From Mariprofundaceae bacterium (GTDB lineage Bacteria; Pseudomonadota; Zetaproteobacteria; Mariprofundales; Mariprofundaceae): 5,866 nucleotides of DNA. Of this stretch, positions 5,432-5,866 are shown in pieces. Made by a program: the position numbers and the translations under genes. Where the stretch lies: assembly GCA_030950975.1 (NCBI GenBank), contig JAUZQL010000159.1, positions 1-5,866 on the forward strand, in the 5' to 3' direction. The notes beneath the pieces are model-generated. The model was not told where the DNA came from and searched no databases. It worked only from the letters and a program-made list of their open reading frames with translations. The number at the start of each line of letters is the position of its first letter. Positions within the stretch are counted from its first letter, which is position 1.

Positions 5432-5866
5432 TTATTCCCACACGATTCGTTGTTCTAAAGCTCGTGTTAACGTGTACTCATCCAGATATTCCAGCTCTCC
5501 ACCTTCAGGTACACCGCGAGAAATACGGCTTATTTTGACTGCATTATCTTGATAACGATGAGCCAGAAAGTGCGCTGTTGCTTCTCCATCCACGGTCGCA
5601 CTGGTAGCAAGAATAATCTCATTTACAGAATGTTGAGATACCCGTTGATCCAATCCTTGTAAATTTAATTGCTTTGATCCGATGCCTTCCATCGGATTAA
5701 GTCGACCATGTAACACATGATAATGACCTGAAAAACTATGCCCTCGTTCAAGCATCAAAACATCAACAGCTTGCTCCACCACACAAATAATTTGCGCATC
5801 ACGGCGTGGATTATCACATACCATACAATGGTCATGCTCCGCGAAACAACCACAACGCGAACAAAA
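5432..5866 (-). CDS. recR: Recombination mediator RecR, N-terminus off the right edge
   Basis: RecR works with RecF and RecO to load RecA on single-stranded DNA gaps coated with SSB. The 144 visible residues, ending in a TAA stop at 5434-5432, cover most of the roughly 200-aa protein; about 55 N-terminal residues (the helix-hairpin-helix part) lie outside the window. The zinc finger is visible at the very edge as CSRCGCFAEHDHCMVC, with the C-x2-C and C-x2-C pairs, followed by NPRR. The Toprim domain is seen as GHYHVLHGRLNPMEGIG and LATSATVDGEATAHFLA. The C-terminal SRGVPEGGELEYLDEYTL matches the E. coli RecR end (HGVPVGGELE). An ATG at 5824 lies inside the zinc finger and is not the real start. 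It is convergent to the kinase operon and unrelated in function. In many bacteria recR follows dnaX and an ybaB-type gene, which could be looked for beyond the right edge. Confidence 0.95.
   Translation of the reverse strand, partial: FCSRCGCFAEHDHCMVCDNPRRDAQIICVVEQAVDVLMLERGHSFSGHYHVLHGRLNPMEGIGSKQLNLQGLDQRVSQHSVNEIILATSATVDGEATAHFLAHRYQDNAVKISRISRGVPEGGELEYLDEYTLTRALEQRIVWE

Overview
The window looks like an AT-leaning chromosomal segment of a Gram-negative bacterium, most likely a member of the Pseudomonadota. It carries an LptG-type lipopolysaccharide transporter gene, an E. coli-like RecR and an asparagine tRNA with an encoded CCA end. The predicted promoters have sigma-70 style. No transposase, integrase, prophage or CRISPR sequence is visible. 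The exact lineage cannot be fixed from sequence alone. Low-GC gammaproteobacteria or a group such as the Zetaproteobacteria would fit, but this is only a guess.

Layout: (1) 1-857, minus strand, most of lptG, cut by the left edge. (2) 858-1331, an intergenic control region. It holds a candidate lptG promoter, an intrinsic terminator, tRNA-Asn(GUU) on the minus strand with a near-consensus promoter, and the divergent upstream region of the next operon. (3) 1332-5394, plus strand, three closely packed genes: a membrane CHASE2-TPR-Ser/Thr kinase (834 aa), a PP2C/PppA-type phosphatase (270 aa) and an FHA-domain protein (240 aa). (4) 5396-5417, a perfect hairpin in the convergent gap. (5) 5432-5866, minus strand, the C-terminal three quarters or so of recR, cut by the right edge.

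The central operon is the notable part. It reads as a self-contained Ser/Thr phospho-signalling module. A periplasmic CHASE2 domain would sense an unknown signal and pass it through four membrane helices and a TPR-like cytoplasmic linker to an apparently active Hanks-type kinase. The phosphatase, whose start codon overlaps the kinase stop codon by one base, would reverse the phosphorylation. The FHA protein would read it through one canonical and one degenerate FHA domain. The kinase linker and the FHA-protein linker both carry a short acidic-x-x-T-M-I motif. This suggests, without proof, a shared phosphothreonine site that connects the parts. No dedicated effector or target gene is present in the window, so the output of the pathway is unknown. 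CHASE2 kinases with TPR linkers, PP2C phosphatases and FHA readers are each known families. What may be undescribed is the wiring and output of this compact three-gene set.
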